Assembly (NCBI RefSeq): GCF_003545815.1
Contig: NZ_PDUW01000001.1
Span: 186,001 to 250,000 of the forward strand
Length of the DNA: 64,000 nt
Origin: Pusillimonas caeni
GTDB lineage: Bacteria; Pseudomonadota; Gammaproteobacteria; Burkholderiales; Burkholderiaceae_B
Direction of reading: 5' to 3'
Shown: in pieces, positions 62,653 through 64,000 of the stretch
Layout of the letters: each line of letters opens with the position of its first letter
Numbering within the stretch: position 1 is the first letter of the stretch
Translations under genes and position numbers: made by a program
The notes under the pieces: generated by a model
Database searches by the model: none
Seen by the model: only the letters and a program-made list of their open reading frames with translations
Told to the model about the DNA's origin: nothing

Positions 62653-63159
62653 ATGACTGACGTAATGAACACTCAATTATGGACGGCGGTGGAAAATTTC
62701 TATCGCCGCGAAACCCTGCTTCTGCAGGACCGCCGCTATCGCGACTGGCTGGAACTGATGGACCGCGGCATCAGCTATCGGGTGCCGGTCACCACCTCGA
62801 CCCTGAACGGGCTGGAGAGCAGCGAGGACGAGCTGGGCTACTACGACGAGGACTTCGAACTGCTCAAGGCCCGCGTCGCCAAGCTGGAAAGCAAGCAGTC
62901 CTGGGTAGAGCAGCCGCCCTCGCGGCTGCGCTATTTCATCCAGGTGGTGGACGTCGCCCACCAGGACGACGGGCTGATCGTCGCCCGAAGCAACCTCCTG
63001 CTGCTGCAGTACCGATGGAATATGGAGCAGCAGTTCAGCGGCGGCCGCACCGACCTGCTCGTGCCTCAAGAGGACGAGGGCAGCTTTCTCCTGCGCAATC
63101 GGCGCGTAGTCCTGGACCGGCAAGCGCTCGGGAACCAGGGCTTGAGCGTCTTTTTCTGA
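62653..63159 (+). CDS. Ring-hydroxylating dioxygenase, beta subunit
   Basis: 168 residues (ATG 62653; a second ATG at 62665). NTF2-like beta subunit: VENFYRRETLLLQDRRYRDWLELMDRGISYRVPV at the start and RTDLLVPQEDEGSFLLRNRRVVLD near the end. It follows the alpha subunit by 13 nt and forms the structural part of the alpha3beta3 oxygenase. Confidence 0.93.
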   Translation: MTDVMNTQLWTAVENFYRRETLLLQDRRYRDWLELMDRGISYRVPVTTSTLNGLESSEDELGYYDEDFELLKARVAKLESKQSWVEQPPSRLRYFIQVVDVAHQDDGLIVARSNLLLLQYRWNMEQQFSGGRTDLLVPQEDEGSFLLRNRRVVLDRQALGNQGLSVFF

Positions 63160-63177
63160 GAACGGAGGCATTCACCC

Positions 63178-63993
63178 ATGCTAGCCGCCGCCACCGTGCA
63201 TTTCCCCTACATGACCGCCTGGCCGGAGCAGGCCCGGCCGGAACACCGCGACGCCACGCATCAGGGCTTCGACCGCATCGGCAATGCCTTTTCCGATGCG
63301 GGTGTGGAGACGCTGATCGTTCTGACGAGCGAGCACATTGTCAACCTTCAGCCCCGCATGGCGCCCCCCTTTCTCATCGGTACGGGCGCCGTGCATGCCG
63401 CTTTTCCCGAGCCCCAGTTCAATCTCGAACCGGTGACCCGGCCCGGCGACCCGGAACTGGCATACGACCTCGTAGAGCACCTGTACGACCAGGGCATGGA
63501 CCCCGCCCATTCCAGCGAGCTTCGCCTGGACCACGGCACGACGCTGCCCTTGCAGCAGCTCCGGATTGCGCCGCATGTCCGCATCGTGCCCATTATCGTC
63601 AACACCCTGTTCCCTCCCCTGCCCACCCTGAAGCGGTGCAGAATGCTGGGCAGGGCCATCGGCGATGCCCTGCGTGACATGGGCATGGACAAACGCGCAG
63701 GCATCCTGGCGACCGGCGGTATCTCACACGCCGTGGGCGCGCCGGGCATGGACCTCAACCATCCGCAGTTCGATTCGGAGTTCGTCGCCGCGCTCGTGGC
63801 GGGCGACCTGGACAAGGCGTGCTCGTATTCCGACAGCGAGCTGGACGCCCTGGGCAACGGCACGCACGAGATCCGCAGCTGGATCGCGGCGGCCGCGGCC
63901 GCGCATCCGGCGCAGCCCGAAGTCGTGACGGCCATTCCCTATGCGCCGGGCTGGCACACCGGCGTGCATCAGATGTTGTGGAGGACGCCATGA
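63178..63993 (+). CDS. LigB-type (class III) extradiol dioxygenase
   Basis: 271 residues; ACGGAGG before the ATG. LigB/MhpB-like fold: metal ligand region ATVHFPYM (His8), LTSEHIVN, RLDHGTTLPLQQL, PIIVNT and ATGGISHAVGAPG, with GWHTGVHQML at the end. The first motif has HFP where many members have HSP. It should cleave the catechol produced by the preceding genes. Its stop overlaps the next start (ATGA). Confidence 0.88.
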   Translation: MLAAATVHFPYMTAWPEQARPEHRDATHQGFDRIGNAFSDAGVETLIVLTSEHIVNLQPRMAPPFLIGTGAVHAAFPEPQFNLEPVTRPGDPELAYDLVEHLYDQGMDPAHSSELRLDHGTTLPLQQLRIAPHVRIVPIIVNTLFPPLPTLKRCRMLGRAIGDALRDMGMDKRAGILATGGISHAVGAPGMDLNHPQFDSEFVAALVAGDLDKACSYSDSELDALGNGTHEIRSWIAAAAAAHPAQPEVVTAIPYAPGWHTGVHQMLWRTP

Positions 63994-64000
63994 AGGAAAC
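63990..64000 (+). CDS. Start of a further gene of the aromatic operon (cut by window)
   Basis: ATGAAGGAAAC begins at 63990, overlapping the dioxygenase stop by 4 nt in the usual coupled way and preceded by GGAGGACGCC. Only three codons (MKE) are visible; the product cannot be named. Confidence 0.6.

Noticed and set aside
61263-62672. Long (469-codon) open frame antisense to the Rieske alpha subunit
   Set aside because: The plus strand has a complete Rieske enzyme with all ligands; the antisense reading is a shadow.

Overview
The window is high-GC DNA from a betaproteobacterium, most probably Alcaligenaceae (Achromobacter, Bordetella or Pusillimonas type). It falls into two parts: an integrative and conjugative element (about 1-38.7 kb, entered in its middle) and ordinary chromosome to its right (38.7-64 kb). 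The organism is inferred from protein types, codon use and a tRNA-Leu(CAA) 3' end of betaproteobacterial type. No rRNA or other marker gene is present.

Element backbone. Reading leftward from the right end, the order is integrase, cargo, DUF932, parB, radC, DUF736, xre, DUF2958, DUF2285, an AlpA-like regulator, repA, parA, a small DNA-binding protein, DUF2840, traF and relaxase. A large cargo block follows, then lysR, an entry-exclusion-type lipoprotein, traG, a CopG protein and trbB-C-D-E (trbE runs off the left edge). This is the Tn4371/ICE layout with a Trb (MPF-T) mating apparatus. Three 23-24 bp iterons with DnaA-box-like sequence lie between parA and repA. They suggest that the excised circle can replicate and partition like a plasmid.

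Element cargo. (a) At 6.7-18.4 kb there are two efflux modules. The first is a four-gene operon (membrane fusion protein, RND pump, outer-membrane factor, MFS pump) divergent from an AdeRS-like two-component system. The second is an SmvA/QacA-like MFS pump with its own TetR regulator and a palindromic operator candidate. (b) At 32.3-35.9 kb, next to the integrase, an AT-rich island carries two tandem reverse transcriptases that I identify as Drt3a and Drt3b of the DRT type 3 anti-phage system. It is followed by a candidate structured ncRNA holding an ACACAC tract. This is the most interesting system in the window. (c) A PDDEXK nuclease (YhcG/DUF1016) gene lies between DRT3 and the integrase and is frameshifted in a run of six C.

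Element boundary. The integrase gene ends its module beside a 53-nt 3' fragment of tRNA-Leu(CAA) (38672-38724), which marks the right attachment site. The intact tRNA should lie beyond the left edge. Just outside is a scarred stretch (38.8-41.3 kb) with an ISL3-type transposase remnant, two unknown exported proteins and a 5'-truncated VOC gene.

Chromosome, 41.3-64 kb. Present are an L,D-transpeptidase with a DUF882/YcbK peptidase; an MFS exporter; a DUF2231 membrane protein with a sorbosone-dehydrogenase-like lipoprotein; and a PhoD-like phosphatase. A four-gene ligase-associated DNA repair cassette (MBL exonuclease, ATP-dependent ligase, Lhr-like helicase, PdeM) follows. Next come a PEP mutase/isocitrate lyase family enzyme, YchJ, a PhD/VapC-type toxin-antitoxin pair, a NUDIX hydrolase and a DTW-domain tRNA modification enzyme. 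At the right edge is an aromatic catabolic cluster. A substrate-binding protein and a cupin run leftward; SDR dehydrogenase, Rieske dioxygenase alpha and beta, and a LigB-type extradiol dioxygenase run rightward. Between the two is a promoter region with three 13-bp-spaced copies of TAGAATACTA.
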